Assembly: GCA_963667715.1 (NCBI GenBank)
Contig: OY763926.1
Coordinates: forward strand, 1,240,001 to 1,304,000
Length of the DNA: 64,000 nucleotides
Reading direction: 5' to 3'
Source of the DNA: JAFGDI01 sp963667715
GTDB taxonomy: Bacteria > Planctomycetota > Phycisphaerae > Sedimentisphaerales > SM23-30
The stretch's first letter is position 1. Each line of letters begins with the position of its first letter. Positions 25,946 to 37,589 of the stretch are shown here, piece by piece. The translations under genes and the position numbers were made by a program. The notes below the pieces were generated by a model. The model was not told the DNA's origin. It worked only from the letters and a program-made list of their open reading frames with translations, and searched no databases.

Positions 25946-27304
25946 ATGAAAAACGAAGAAGTAGAATCAGTATCAGGTGAGGACCAGGGAGCGGAGCCCC
26001 CAGATATATCAGGTAAAGAATCCTCAGGTACCATTTGGTGCAAAGAACGCAACCCCGGCCCGGTTATCTCTGTTCCATTATCAAAGTGGAACGACTGGCG
26101 TTGGCAGATGCGAAACCGTATCAGGGACTTTGGCCAGCTGGTAAGACTTTTCCCGTCGCTAAAAGACCGAAAAGAGCTTAAATGCGTCATGGATAAATAT
26201 CCGATGGCGATCACTCCTTACTATGCTTCCAAGATCAGCGAAGCTAATTATAATGATCCTATTTTTGCATTAAGTGTACCTAATGTACAGGAGCTGTACG
26301 ATTCTCCTTATCTTAGCGATGACCCGCTGGAGGAGCATTGTGATATGCCGGTGCCCGGTCTGGTGCATCGCTATAAGGACAGGGCACTGGTTATTGCTAC
26401 TACCATGTGCTCCATGTATTGTCGTCACTGTACCCGCAAACGCATTACCGGAACTCGTGAGAACTCTATCTCAGCGGTCAGGATGGCTCAGATCGTAGAG
26501 TATCTGAATAAACATCCTGAGATAACAGATGTTATAGTTTCCGGCGGTGATCCGCTGACCATGACCGATAGTGTTATCGATATGGTGCTGTCATCCCTGC
26601 GTTCGGTGCCGAGTGTAGAGGTTATCCGTATTGGTACCAGGGTACCAGTAGTACTGCCTATGCGTATTACTGACCGTCTGGTGAGAATACTCAAGAAGTA
26701 TCATCCGGTATGGATCAATACCCACTTTAACCATGTGGCAGAACTTACTGAGGAAGCACGTCAGGCTTGTGCCAAACTGGCTGATGCCGGTATCCCTCTG
26801 GGTAACCAGACGGTGCTTTTGAAGGGTATAAATGATAATCCTCAGACTATTGAGACACTATGCCGCAGCCTGGTAAAGAACCGGGTAAGGCCGTACTATA
26901 TGTATCAGTGTGACCTGGTGCGTGGTGTTGACCACCTGAGAACTTCTGTTCGCAAAGGTATTGAGATAATGGAATATCTGCGCGGCAGGGTGGGCGGTAT
27001 CGCTATCCCGACTTTCGTGGTAGATGTACCGCACGGTGGCGGTAAGATACCTGTGCTGCCAAATTATGTAATAACAATGAGCGAGACTCATACAGTTTTC
27101 AGGAACTACGAAGGCATGATCGTCAGTTATCCGGAACCTGGTACCGAACCTGTCGCTTCAGTTGTAAGTCAAGGTTCGCTAGGCGGTGTATGGGAAGTTG
27201 CCGCTGGTATTGACGGGGTAATCATCCCTCAGAAAAATACCCGCATGGAACGACGACATGATATCGAGAATAGTTCCGGTGAAGGCAGCTGTGAACGATT
27301 CTAA
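25946..27304 (+). CDS. kamA: Lysine 2,3-aminomutase (radical SAM, PLP)
   Basis: A 452-residue KamA-family enzyme. The cluster motif is C155-x3-C159-x2-C162 in 'CSMYCRHCTRKR'. The PLP lysine is K367 in 'HGGGK'. The two aspartates that bind the substrate side-chain amine in characterised lysine 2,3-aminomutase are both present, in 'YQCDLVRGVDHLRT' and 'FVVDVPHGGGK', which supports L-lysine to L-beta-lysine rather than the glutamate 2,3-aminomutase variant. An N-terminal extension of about 40 acidic residues is unusual. Beta-lysine is a precursor of the osmolyte N-epsilon-acetyl-beta-lysine; here the neighbours suggest a further product. Confidence 0.92.
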   Translation: MKNEEVESVSGEDQGAEPPDISGKESSGTIWCKERNPGPVISVPLSKWNDWRWQMRNRIRDFGQLVRLFPSLKDRKELKCVMDKYPMAITPYYASKISEANYNDPIFALSVPNVQELYDSPYLSDDPLEEHCDMPVPGLVHRYKDRALVIATTMCSMYCRHCTRKRITGTRENSISAVRMAQIVEYLNKHPEITDVIVSGGDPLTMTDSVIDMVLSSLRSVPSVEVIRIGTRVPVVLPMRITDRLVRILKKYHPVWINTHFNHVAELTEEARQACAKLADAGIPLGNQTVLLKGINDNPQTIETLCRSLVKNRVRPYYMYQCDLVRGVDHLRTSVRKGIEIMEYLRGRVGGIAIPTFVVDVPHGGGKIPVLPNYVITMSETHTVFRNYEGMIVSYPEPGTEPVASVVSQGSLGGVWEVAAGIDGVIIPQKNTRMERRHDIENSSGEGSCERF

Positions 27305-27388
27305 TCATTATTGTGTACTGTAGCTGCCTGCCGGTTGTCGGTAGGCAGAGTGACTTTTTATAGTGTTGCTTGTATGCAGGATAATATT

Positions 27389-29149
27389 ATGATTAAGATC
27401 TCTCGTATATATCGCAGGGTTCTTCCTATTGAGCAAAATCGTATTGCCCAGGTCCAGGATATATTCCGTAATAACTTTTCAGCGGTCGCTGATTATGCCG
27501 AGAAGATACCTGACCTGCTGGATCAGCCGTTCAAGTATGGTTATACAACTATTCTACTGGTAAGTGAATCGTCGCTGGGTAATGTGACCGGTTTTTCTCT
27601 GTTTATGATCTTCCCGAACATCCGCAGTGCCTTGCTAGACTTTATCGCAGTAAAGTCCGGAACTCAGGGCAGTGGTACCGGCGGAGCATTATATGAGGCT
27701 ACTCGTGACTATCTGAAAAAGAGCGACTGTCTGGGACTCTATTATGAAGTACTGCCCGACGATCCGGCGGTAGTAAAGGATAAGGCTGAGCTCAAGGAGA
27801 ACCAGCGTCGTTTACGGTTCTATGAAGGTTACGGGGCCCGGCCGATAATCAATACTGATTATGAAACGCCGGTAGGAGATTCTCCTGCTCCGCATCTGGT
27901 ATATGATAGTCTCGACAGGCCCGGAGTACTCAAACGCAGTGCCTGCCGGGCGGCGATGAGGACTATCCTTACTCACAAGTACAGTCATCTGGTAAGCCCG
28001 GATTATATCGAGAACGTGGTCGAGTCGGTTATTGATGAGCCGGTTAAGATCCGTGAGCCAAAGTATATTAAAACTGCACCAATATCAACTGTTAGTACCT
28101 GTATGTTCAATGCATTTAGTGTGGTCTTTTCAGATAAACATACTATACACCATGTACATGATCGTGGCTATGTTGAGAGACCGGTTCGGGTGCCTGCTAT
28201 CAGTAATGTACTTAGCGCAGGTAGGTTGTTCGAGGTGGTGTCGCCGAAACACTTTAGTATGAACCATGCAACGGCAGTACACGATAAGGATTTTGTGAAC
28301 TATCTAAAGGCTGTTTGTGAAAAGCTTAATAGTAAGACTCCGGTCTATCCATATGTATTCCCGATCCGTAGATCTGACCGCAGGCCCAAGGATATGGCAG
28401 TGCGAGCCGGTTACTACTGTATCGATACTTTTACCCCGCTGGACCATAATGCTTATACTGCCGCCCGTGAGGCGATAAATGTGGCTATGACCGCTGCTGA
28501 TCTGGTACTGGAAGGAAGGCCGCTGGCTTATGCCTTGTGTCGTCCTCCAGGTCATCATGCAGAAAGACGGACCTTTGGCGGCTTCTGCTACTTTAATAAT
28601 GCCGCGATAGCAGCTAACTATCTTAGCGGTTTTGGCAAAGTAGCAACTCTGGATATCGACTTTCATCATGGCAATGGCACGCAGGATATATTCTACCGCC
28701 GCAATGATGTACTGACAGTTTCTATCCACGGCAATCCGAATATCGCCTATCCGTATTTTTCCGGGTTTGCTGATGAGACAGGTGAGGCTGAGGGGGTGGG
28801 GTATAATCTGAACCTGCCTCTGGATGAGAATGCCGGCGAAGAGGTATATCTTCGCACGCTGGATGAGGCGATAGCCAGGATCATGCGATTTGCCCCGGTG
28901 TTTTTGGTTGTCTCGCTGGGCTTTGATATTATGAAAGGCGATCCGACCGGCTCTTTTTCTCTGTCGTCAGAGACTATGAAGAAGATAGGCAATAAGCTGG
29001 CACTGTTAAATAAACACACATTGGTCGTCCAGGAGGGCGGCTATAATATACGGAATCTTAAGACCGGATCAGCGGCATTTTTCAACGGATTTGCCCGGGG
29101 ATTGCAGGAGATCGACAGTTCCATGATCAGGAAAGGTAATAAAAAATGA
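27389..29149 (+). CDS. GNAT acetyltransferase-histone deacetylase-like fusion
   Basis: A 586-residue two-domain protein. Residues 1 to about 190 form a GNAT fold with the acetyl-CoA loop 'GTQGSGTGGALYEA' and 'RLRFYEGYGARPI'. Residues from about 230 form an arginase/deacetylase fold of the acetylpolyamine-amidohydrolase type: 'RPPGHHAERRTFGGFCYFNN' (H389-H390), zinc ligands D424 and H426 in 'DIDFHHGNGTQ', D513 in 'LGFDIMKGDPTG', and Tyr552 in 'EGGYN'. All catalytic residues are present, so one chain carries opposite activities. ATG 27389 is chosen because AGGA (27378-27381) fits. It overlaps the next gene by 4 bases (ATGA). Confidence 0.9.
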   Translation: MIKISRIYRRVLPIEQNRIAQVQDIFRNNFSAVADYAEKIPDLLDQPFKYGYTTILLVSESSLGNVTGFSLFMIFPNIRSALLDFIAVKSGTQGSGTGGALYEATRDYLKKSDCLGLYYEVLPDDPAVVKDKAELKENQRRLRFYEGYGARPIINTDYETPVGDSPAPHLVYDSLDRPGVLKRSACRAAMRTILTHKYSHLVSPDYIENVVESVIDEPVKIREPKYIKTAPISTVSTCMFNAFSVVFSDKHTIHHVHDRGYVERPVRVPAISNVLSAGRLFEVVSPKHFSMNHATAVHDKDFVNYLKAVCEKLNSKTPVYPYVFPIRRSDRRPKDMAVRAGYYCIDTFTPLDHNAYTAAREAINVAMTAADLVLEGRPLAYALCRPPGHHAERRTFGGFCYFNNAAIAANYLSGFGKVATLDIDFHHGNGTQDIFYRRNDVLTVSIHGNPNIAYPYFSGFADETGEAEGVGYNLNLPLDENAGEEVYLRTLDEAIARIMRFAPVFLVVSLGFDIMKGDPTGSFSLSSETMKKIGNKLALLNKHTLVVQEGGYNIRNLKTGSAAFFNGFARGLQEIDSSMIRKGNKK

Positions 29150-30165
29150 AACAGATAATTGGTTTAGTCTATGACCTTAAAGATGATTATATAGCCGAGG
29201 GCTACAGCCCGGAACAGGCTGCGGAGTTTGACTCTATTGGAACTATTGACGCTTTAGCCGATGCTATTGAGCAGAATGGGTACATTGTCGAGCGTATTGG
29301 CAATGGCAGGGCTCTGGCGGCTATGTTGGTGGCTGGCTGTCGTTGGGATATGGTCTTTAATATTGCCGAAGGTGTAGGCGGGCGCTGTCGTGAAAGTCAC
29401 GTTCCGGCTCTGCTGGAGATGTATGGTATTGACTATACCTTTGCGGACCCGCTGGTATGTGCCCTGACACTTGATAAGGCTATGGCCAAGGAATATGTGG
29501 CATTGGCTAATCTGGCGACACCTAAGTTCAATGTCGTAGAGTCGGTGGAGCAGGCGGCTATGGTTGACCTATGCTTCCCGCTGTTTGCCAAACCCCTGGC
29601 TGAAGGTACCGGCAAAGGTATCGACCAGAACTCCCGTATCGATGATTCCAAACAGCTAGTTGAGGTGTGCCGTGAGCTGCTGGCCAGATATAATCAGCCG
29701 GTGCTGGTAGAGGAATATCTATCGGGCCGTGAGTTTACCGTTGGTGTGCTGGGCAATGGCCCAACTGCCCGGGTACTGGGGACTATGGAAATTGAAGTAC
29801 TGGCCAAGGACGATCATGCGATCTATTCATACCTGAACAAGGAAGAGTGTGAGTCTCGTATTCGCTACTCTCGTTTATCTGATGATGAGACTCTGCTCAA
29901 GGCTCGTGTCGAGCAACTGGCATTGCTCAGCTATCAGGTACTGGGCTGTCGTGACTCCGGCAGAGTGGATATTCGCTGTAACGGTCAGGGTGAGCCATGC
30001 TTTATCGAGGTGAACCCGCTGGCTGGTCTGCACCCGCACCATTCTGATCTGCCTATGATCGCGACCAATGAGGGGGTAGGCTACTATGACCTTATCGGCG
30101 AGATTCTTGACCATGCATTCAACCGAAAACAGCAGAAGGGTAAGACAGTATGCAGACTATCCTGA
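29146..30165 (+). CDS. D-Ala-D-Ala ligase-like ATP-grasp enzyme 1
   Basis: A 339-residue ATP-grasp ligase of the Ddl superfamily. It has 'MVFNIAEGVGGRCRESHVPA' (Ddl-like N-lobe), 'LTLDKAMAKEYV', the ATP strand 'FPLFAKPLAEGTGKGI', 'PVLVEEYLSGREFTVGVLG' and the metal site 'FIEVNPLAGLHPHHSDLPMI'. Classic Ddl activity is unlikely to be needed twice outside a cell-wall cluster, so these enzymes probably join other amino acids. Its start is coupled to the deacetylase fusion (ATGA) and its end overlaps enzyme 2 by 16 bases, so the three act together. Confidence 0.87.
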   Translation: MKQIIGLVYDLKDDYIAEGYSPEQAAEFDSIGTIDALADAIEQNGYIVERIGNGRALAAMLVAGCRWDMVFNIAEGVGGRCRESHVPALLEMYGIDYTFADPLVCALTLDKAMAKEYVALANLATPKFNVVESVEQAAMVDLCFPLFAKPLAEGTGKGIDQNSRIDDSKQLVEVCRELLARYNQPVLVEEYLSGREFTVGVLGNGPTARVLGTMEIEVLAKDDHAIYSYLNKEECESRIRYSRLSDDETLLKARVEQLALLSYQVLGCRDSGRVDIRCNGQGEPCFIEVNPLAGLHPHHSDLPMIATNEGVGYYDLIGEILDHAFNRKQQKGKTVCRLS

Positions 30166-31145
30166 TCCTGCACAATACTTTCGGCGATCGCAGTGATGAG
30201 TTGTATCTCAGTCGCTCGGGCGTGATGGACCAGGTCAAGGCTGTGGTCCGGGCCTGTGTGCTGCTGGGAGTGAAGTATGAGATAATTGCCGTGGCTGATC
30301 TTAAGGAGCTGGTGAAGATACTTACCTGCCGCAAGGAGAAATGCGTCTTCAATCTCATCGAGGAATTTGTCGGTGATATCGAGCAGGCATGTTACGTTCC
30401 CGCTCTCTGCAGGGCTTATGGCAAGGAATGTACCGGTAACCCGACCGCCGCTATTTTACTGGCTCAGAACAAGGTTCGTGCCAAGGCGGTACTGGACCAT
30501 TATGGTCTGGCATGTCCCGGCGGTGTGGTTATTACCGGCGGCAATGCCTCGCCTCTGCTGACCTTGCCGGAGGGTAAATATATACTCAAGCCTGCCTGTT
30601 CAGATGCCAGCGAAGGTATCAGCAGCCGGTCGATAGTAGAACTGCCCGCTGAGCTTGACCGCGGACATGAGCTGGTTCTGGAGCTGTATAAACAGTTTGG
30701 TCAGGCCATTGTAGCAGAGCAGTATATAGCTGCTCGTGAGCTGAATGTTTCGGTTCTGCAGGTACGTAGCCGTCCCAAGGTGGTAGCGGTTGCTGAGATA
30801 GATTTCTCTGCTTTTCCGGCCGATATGCTAAAGATCGTGGACTATGATGCCAAATGGCAGCCGGAAAGTTTCGGTTATAATAATACCCCGCGCAAGCTGC
30901 CGGCGGCTCTGGCTCCGAATCTATATGAACAGGTGTGCAAGATGAGTCTTGCGGCCTGGGATGCACTGGGCTGTCGCGGCTATGCCAGAGTTGATTTTCG
31001 GCTGGACGATAATAATGTGCCGTATATCCTGGAGGTTAACCCTAACCCGGATATCTCACCTGATGCCGGATTTGCCGCGGCTCTGGACTATGCCGGGATC
31101 GCCTATGATCAGTTTGTATGGACCGTGATAAACGCCCATATATAA
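30150..31145 (+). CDS. D-Ala-D-Ala ligase-like ATP-grasp enzyme 2
   Basis: A 331-residue ATP-grasp protein, divergent from enzyme 1. Visible are 'CVFNLIEEFVGDIEQACYVP', 'LAQNKVRAKAVLDHYGLACP', 'GKYILKPACSDASEGI', 'IVAEQYIAARELNVSVL' and the metal site 'YILEVNPNPDISPDAGFAAA'. It shares the fold and the E-x-N-P ending with enzyme 1, but the substrate loops differ, which points to a different amino substrate or to a heteromeric pair. It overlaps enzyme 1 by 16 bases. The closing residues are short; no terminator follows directly. Confidence 0.85.
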   Translation: MQTILILHNTFGDRSDELYLSRSGVMDQVKAVVRACVLLGVKYEIIAVADLKELVKILTCRKEKCVFNLIEEFVGDIEQACYVPALCRAYGKECTGNPTAAILLAQNKVRAKAVLDHYGLACPGGVVITGGNASPLLTLPEGKYILKPACSDASEGISSRSIVELPAELDRGHELVLELYKQFGQAIVAEQYIAARELNVSVLQVRSRPKVVAVAEIDFSAFPADMLKIVDYDAKWQPESFGYNNTPRKLPAALAPNLYEQVCKMSLAAWDALGCRGYARVDFRLDDNNVPYILEVNPNPDISPDAGFAAALDYAGIAYDQFVWTVINAHI

Positions 31146-31176
31146 CAATTACTCACCAAGCAAAAATACTATGTAG

Positions 31177-31194
31177 AGACAAGATGCCTTGTCT
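31177..31194. repeat. Palindromic repeat, copy 1
   Basis: AGACAAG-ATGC-CTTGTCT, perfect 7-bp arms, preceded by GTAG. It shares its arms with the longer palindrome at 31751-31774. The pair flank the GNAT gene. Confidence 0.65.
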
Positions 31195-31230
31195 TAAGCG
31201 AATTGCCCCCAAAGCTACTATGGTAAAAGA

Positions 31231-31734
31231 ATGAAAACAGAAATAAGAAAAACGATCGCCACTGATGTTGCGGCTATAACAGAGTTTGTCAGAAAGACAG
31301 GCTTCTTTCGTGATAGTGAGATTGATATTGCAGCTGAGGTTCTAAACGATGCTGTTAGCGGTCGAGATGATTCCTATCGCTCGTACAGCTGTCTCAGTGG
31401 CAGTGAGGTTATCGGCTGGGTATGTTTTGGTCATACGCCCTGTACGGTTAGTACTTATGATATATATTGGATAGCCGTATCGCCGTCAGCTCAGAGGGGC
31501 GGTATTGGCTCTGGTCTGCTTAGCTTTGCAGAAAGCGCCATTGCAGGCAAGGGCGGTTACCTGACAGTCATAGAGACTTCCGGGGCCGATATGTATATAC
31601 CGACTCAGCAGTTCTATATGAGCAATGGTTATAAGCTGGAAGCTACTATAAGAGATTTTTATGATATTAATGACCACAAACTTGTCTTTACTAAAAGATT
31701 GGATAGTGAAGGTAGTACGTGGATATGTGGTTAG
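31231..31734 (+). CDS. GNAT-family N-acetyltransferase
   Basis: A 167-residue single GNAT domain. The acetyl-CoA loop is 'SAQRGGIGSGLLSFAE' after the beta-4 strand 'YDIYWIAVSPS', and the C-terminal 'PTQQFYMSNGYKLEATIRDF' is typical. The substrate is unknown. It lies 85 bases after the second ATP-grasp gene in the same direction, so it may be part of the cluster, but the flanking palindromic repeats also suggest a separately acquired unit. The usual Shine-Dalgarno sequence is weak (GGTAAAAGA before the ATG). Confidence 0.85.
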   Translation: MKTEIRKTIATDVAAITEFVRKTGFFRDSEIDIAAEVLNDAVSGRDDSYRSYSCLSGSEVIGWVCFGHTPCTVSTYDIYWIAVSPSAQRGGIGSGLLSFAESAIAGKGGYLTVIETSGADMYIPTQQFYMSNGYKLEATIRDFYDINDHKLVFTKRLDSEGSTWICG

Positions 31735-31744
31735 GTTGGTATAC

Positions 31745-31776
31745 AAAAAAAGAGACAAGGCATGCCTTGTCTCTAC
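31745..31776. terminator. Palindromic repeat, copy 2, acting as the ileS terminator
   Basis: AGAGACAAGGCATGCCTTGTCTCT (31751-31774) is a perfect 12-bp dyad, described here in two halves of 12 bases. On the minus strand it is followed by seven T residues, 27 bases after the ileS stop, so it is a good terminator for ileS. It is an extended version of the repeat at 31177-31194. Confidence 0.7.
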
Positions 31777-31802
31777 TGTATTATTGAATTGTTATTTTGA
31801 AA

Positions 31803-34952
<3,150 letters not shown>

Positions 34953-35178
34953 TGTGCTGTCTCCGGCTTGTATAAGCCCAGTTAAATCAATATGTTATAT
35001 TGTATTACCACGTAATGGCAGGCCCCCGGGCAAGCCGGGGAGACTATTAATACAGTTTAGCTATTCCATTATCAACATTTCCGGCCAAAAATCAAGTGTC
35101 AAGGCCGTCAGTTAGATGGTGCGTTGATACTATGTAATAACAGATATTAACCATTGCAGATAAGCTTTTGATATGATG
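34953..35178. other. Gap upstream of ileS with a GC-rich hairpin
   Basis: CCCCGG-GCAAG-CCGGGG (35024-35040) stands out in AT-rich DNA about 75 bases upstream of ileS. It may be in the ileS leader or be a REP-like element. No T-box features were recognised. Confidence 0.4.
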
Positions 35179-35207
35179 TTGGTAATAATGAGTGTTTTTG
35201 GTAAAAT
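35179..35207 (+). promoter_or_regulatory. Sigma70-type promoter for the GLUG-repeat gene
   Basis: TTGGTA (35179-35184), 17-base spacer, TAAAAT (35202-35207), about 70 bases before the ATG. The -10 is followed by AGCTCCA, as is the promoter at 10708. Confidence 0.55.
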
Positions 35208-35277
35208 AGCTCCAAAGCTTCTTTTATGTTTTTATGTCGTATAAATAATACTATTTGATTTTATCTGGGGAATTGCG

Positions 35278-37512
35278 ATGAGATGTTTGTTTATCTGTAT
35301 TGCGTTATTATTATCATTGTCAGGGGTAGTGTTTGGCTTTGCCGGGGGAGATGGTTCTGCTGCTGATCCCTGGCAGATAGAAACCAAGGCTGATCTGGAG
35401 GCGGTGAATGATGATCTGACCGCACATTATATACTCAATAATGATATATGGCTTACCAATAATGTCTATACCCACTCTGTAATTGCAACTAACGAGGTAG
35501 TAGGTGTTTATGATAGGTTTACCGGTAGTTTTAACGGTAATGGTTTTGCTGTGAAAAACCTTACTATCAGTGGCGGAGAAAATAAATTTATCGGCTTGTT
35601 TGGCATTGTTGACGATGGGGCTGAAATATATGATCTGGGTGTTGAGGATTGTTATATTACCGGCCGGAAAAATGTTGGTGCTTTAGCGGGTGATGTATCG
35701 CTTGTCCGTATTGACAATTGCTATTCGACAGGGAATGTGATCGGTAATGAGAGTAATGTCGGCGGTTTGGTCGGCTTTTTTACTGGATGTGTTACAAATA
35801 GCTATTCAACCGCCTATGCTACGGGTGCAGATGATTTTGTTGGTGGACTTATCGGTTATTCTATCGGTACTATCGGCAATTGTTATGCTACAGGTGTTGT
35901 TACTGGTATGTACGATCATGTAGGTGGTTTGGCAGGTTATAGTTCCGGGCTTATCTGTAATAGCTATTCTGTCGGTGTGGTTACAGGTGGTGGTATTTAT
36001 ATTGGCGGTCTGGTAGGGGCTCAGAATTATGGGGGGATACTTAATTGCTATGCGACAGGTCGGGTACATGGTGAAAATGATTACGTAGGTGGGCTGGTTG
36101 GTCATAATAGAGGCTATAGCAGTATTACCAATTGTTATGCTACAGGACTGGTTACCTGCAGCGAAGGCAGTCTATTTGGTAGTCTGGTTGGCAGCAATGA
36201 ACCTCGCAGTCTGGCTTTTAACTGTTATTTTCTTGATGGGGATGGGCCTGGTGATAGTGTTGCTCTGCCATTGAGTGATATTGCTATGAGAGAACAGGGG
36301 AGTTTTACCGGTTGGGACTTTATTGGAGAAGATATATATAGCTTTGGTCAGATATGGCAGATGCCACAGGATGGGGGATATCCGGAACTGACAGTATTTG
36401 ACGATAACTATACACCAGTTGTATTAGCAGGTGATGGAACGGTAGCCAGTCCGTATCAGATCGGTAGTGCTGCTGAGCTGGGAGCTATAGTGTATTATGA
36501 TAATAATTGCTATTATGAGCTTACGGCTGATATTGACCTTGAAGGTATCCAGTTGAGCTCTGCTGTTATTCCGGTATTTGCCGGAACATTTGATGGCAGC
36601 GGCTATGTTGTTAACAATATGGCTCTTGATGGCGGTAACTTTATGGGGCTTTTTGGCAATGTATTTAATGGTGAGATGTCTAATGTGGCAATAGACAATT
36701 ACACTATTAACGGTAAATATAATCTGGGTGCTCTGGCTGGGAATATGGTATATAACAGCACTGTTGACTTTTGTCACTCAACTGGAAATATTCAAGGAGG
36801 TTTATATTTAGGCGGACTGGTTGGTACAAGTACTAACGGCGGTATTATTACTAACAGCTATTCTATAGGAGATATTTCTGGAGGTCAGTATGTTGGTGGT
36901 TTGGTTGGCCATAGTTTTCGTGAAGGCAAGGTTCACAGGTGCTATTCAGAAGGAAGTGTTTATGGCAGTCAGTACGTTGGCGGTCTGGTGGGTAATAGTC
37001 GATTTAATAGTATTGTTAGTAATAGCTATTCTCATAGTGATGTTGAAGCTTATAATTATTGCGGTGGTTTGGTTGGCTGGAATTACTCCAGTATTATCAG
37101 TAATTGCTATTCTACCGGCTCTGTAATGTTTGTAACTAATTATGGTGGCGCATTGGTGGGCAGAGACTCGTCTAATGCCAATGCCAGAATAACCAGCTGT
37201 TACTTCCTGGATACAGCAGGGTTTGATAATGGTTACGGCAGCCCGCTAAGCGATAGCGAAATGAAACAGCAAAGCAGTTTTTCTGACTGGGACTTCTATG
37301 GTCTGGGTTATGATGGGGTCGAAGATATATGGCGTATGCCGTATCTGCCAGAATATCCTCTGTTATCGTTCCAGCGTGATATACCAGGAGATGTTGCCGG
37401 CTGCTATGGCGTTGATACGGCTGATTTTGCTGAAATGGCTAATAGCTGGCTTATGGAGTATGACTGGTGCGATATGCTGGATTTGGCAGGTTATTGGCTG
37501 GCTGGTAAGTGA
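35278..37512 (+). CDS. Secreted GLUG-repeat protein with dockerin-like C-terminus
   Basis: A 744-residue secreted protein: signal peptide (1-20), then two tandem halves, each opening with a 'GDG-x-x-x-x-P-(W/Y)-Q-I' segment (near residues 24 and 383). Between them run about eleven GLUG units of the 'Y-V-G-G-L-V-G' type with 'N-S/C-Y-S/A-T-G' turns, predicted to form a beta-helix used in adhesion or polysaccharide binding. The end 'GVDTADFAEMANSWLMEYD' plus 'CDMLDLAGYWLAG' matches the degenerate dockerin-like tail of planctomycete secreted proteins. GGGGAA lies before the ATG. A terminator follows. Confidence 0.85.
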   Translation: MRCLFICIALLLSLSGVVFGFAGGDGSAADPWQIETKADLEAVNDDLTAHYILNNDIWLTNNVYTHSVIATNEVVGVYDRFTGSFNGNGFAVKNLTISGGENKFIGLFGIVDDGAEIYDLGVEDCYITGRKNVGALAGDVSLVRIDNCYSTGNVIGNESNVGGLVGFFTGCVTNSYSTAYATGADDFVGGLIGYSIGTIGNCYATGVVTGMYDHVGGLAGYSSGLICNSYSVGVVTGGGIYIGGLVGAQNYGGILNCYATGRVHGENDYVGGLVGHNRGYSSITNCYATGLVTCSEGSLFGSLVGSNEPRSLAFNCYFLDGDGPGDSVALPLSDIAMREQGSFTGWDFIGEDIYSFGQIWQMPQDGGYPELTVFDDNYTPVVLAGDGTVASPYQIGSAAELGAIVYYDNNCYYELTADIDLEGIQLSSAVIPVFAGTFDGSGYVVNNMALDGGNFMGLFGNVFNGEMSNVAIDNYTINGKYNLGALAGNMVYNSTVDFCHSTGNIQGGLYLGGLVGTSTNGGIITNSYSIGDISGGQYVGGLVGHSFREGKVHRCYSEGSVYGSQYVGGLVGNSRFNSIVSNSYSHSDVEAYNYCGGLVGWNYSSIISNCYSTGSVMFVTNYGGALVGRDSSNANARITSCYFLDTAGFDNGYGSPLSDSEMKQQSSFSDWDFYGLGYDGVEDIWRMPYLPEYPLLSFQRDIPGDVAGCYGVDTADFAEMANSWLMEYDWCDMLDLAGYWLAGK

Positions 37513-37534
37513 GTGGAGATATATTTGATAATGA

Positions 37535-37580
37535 AAAAGGTGCTGCCTGAATACAATGTCAGACAGCACCTTTGTTTTTT
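37535..37580. terminator. Bidirectional terminator between convergent genes
   Basis: AAAGGTGCTGCCTGA (37536-37550) pairs with TCAGACAGCACCTTT (37559-37573), with a T-run on one side and an A-run on the other. Confidence 0.88.
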
Positions 37581-37589
37581 GTTATGATA

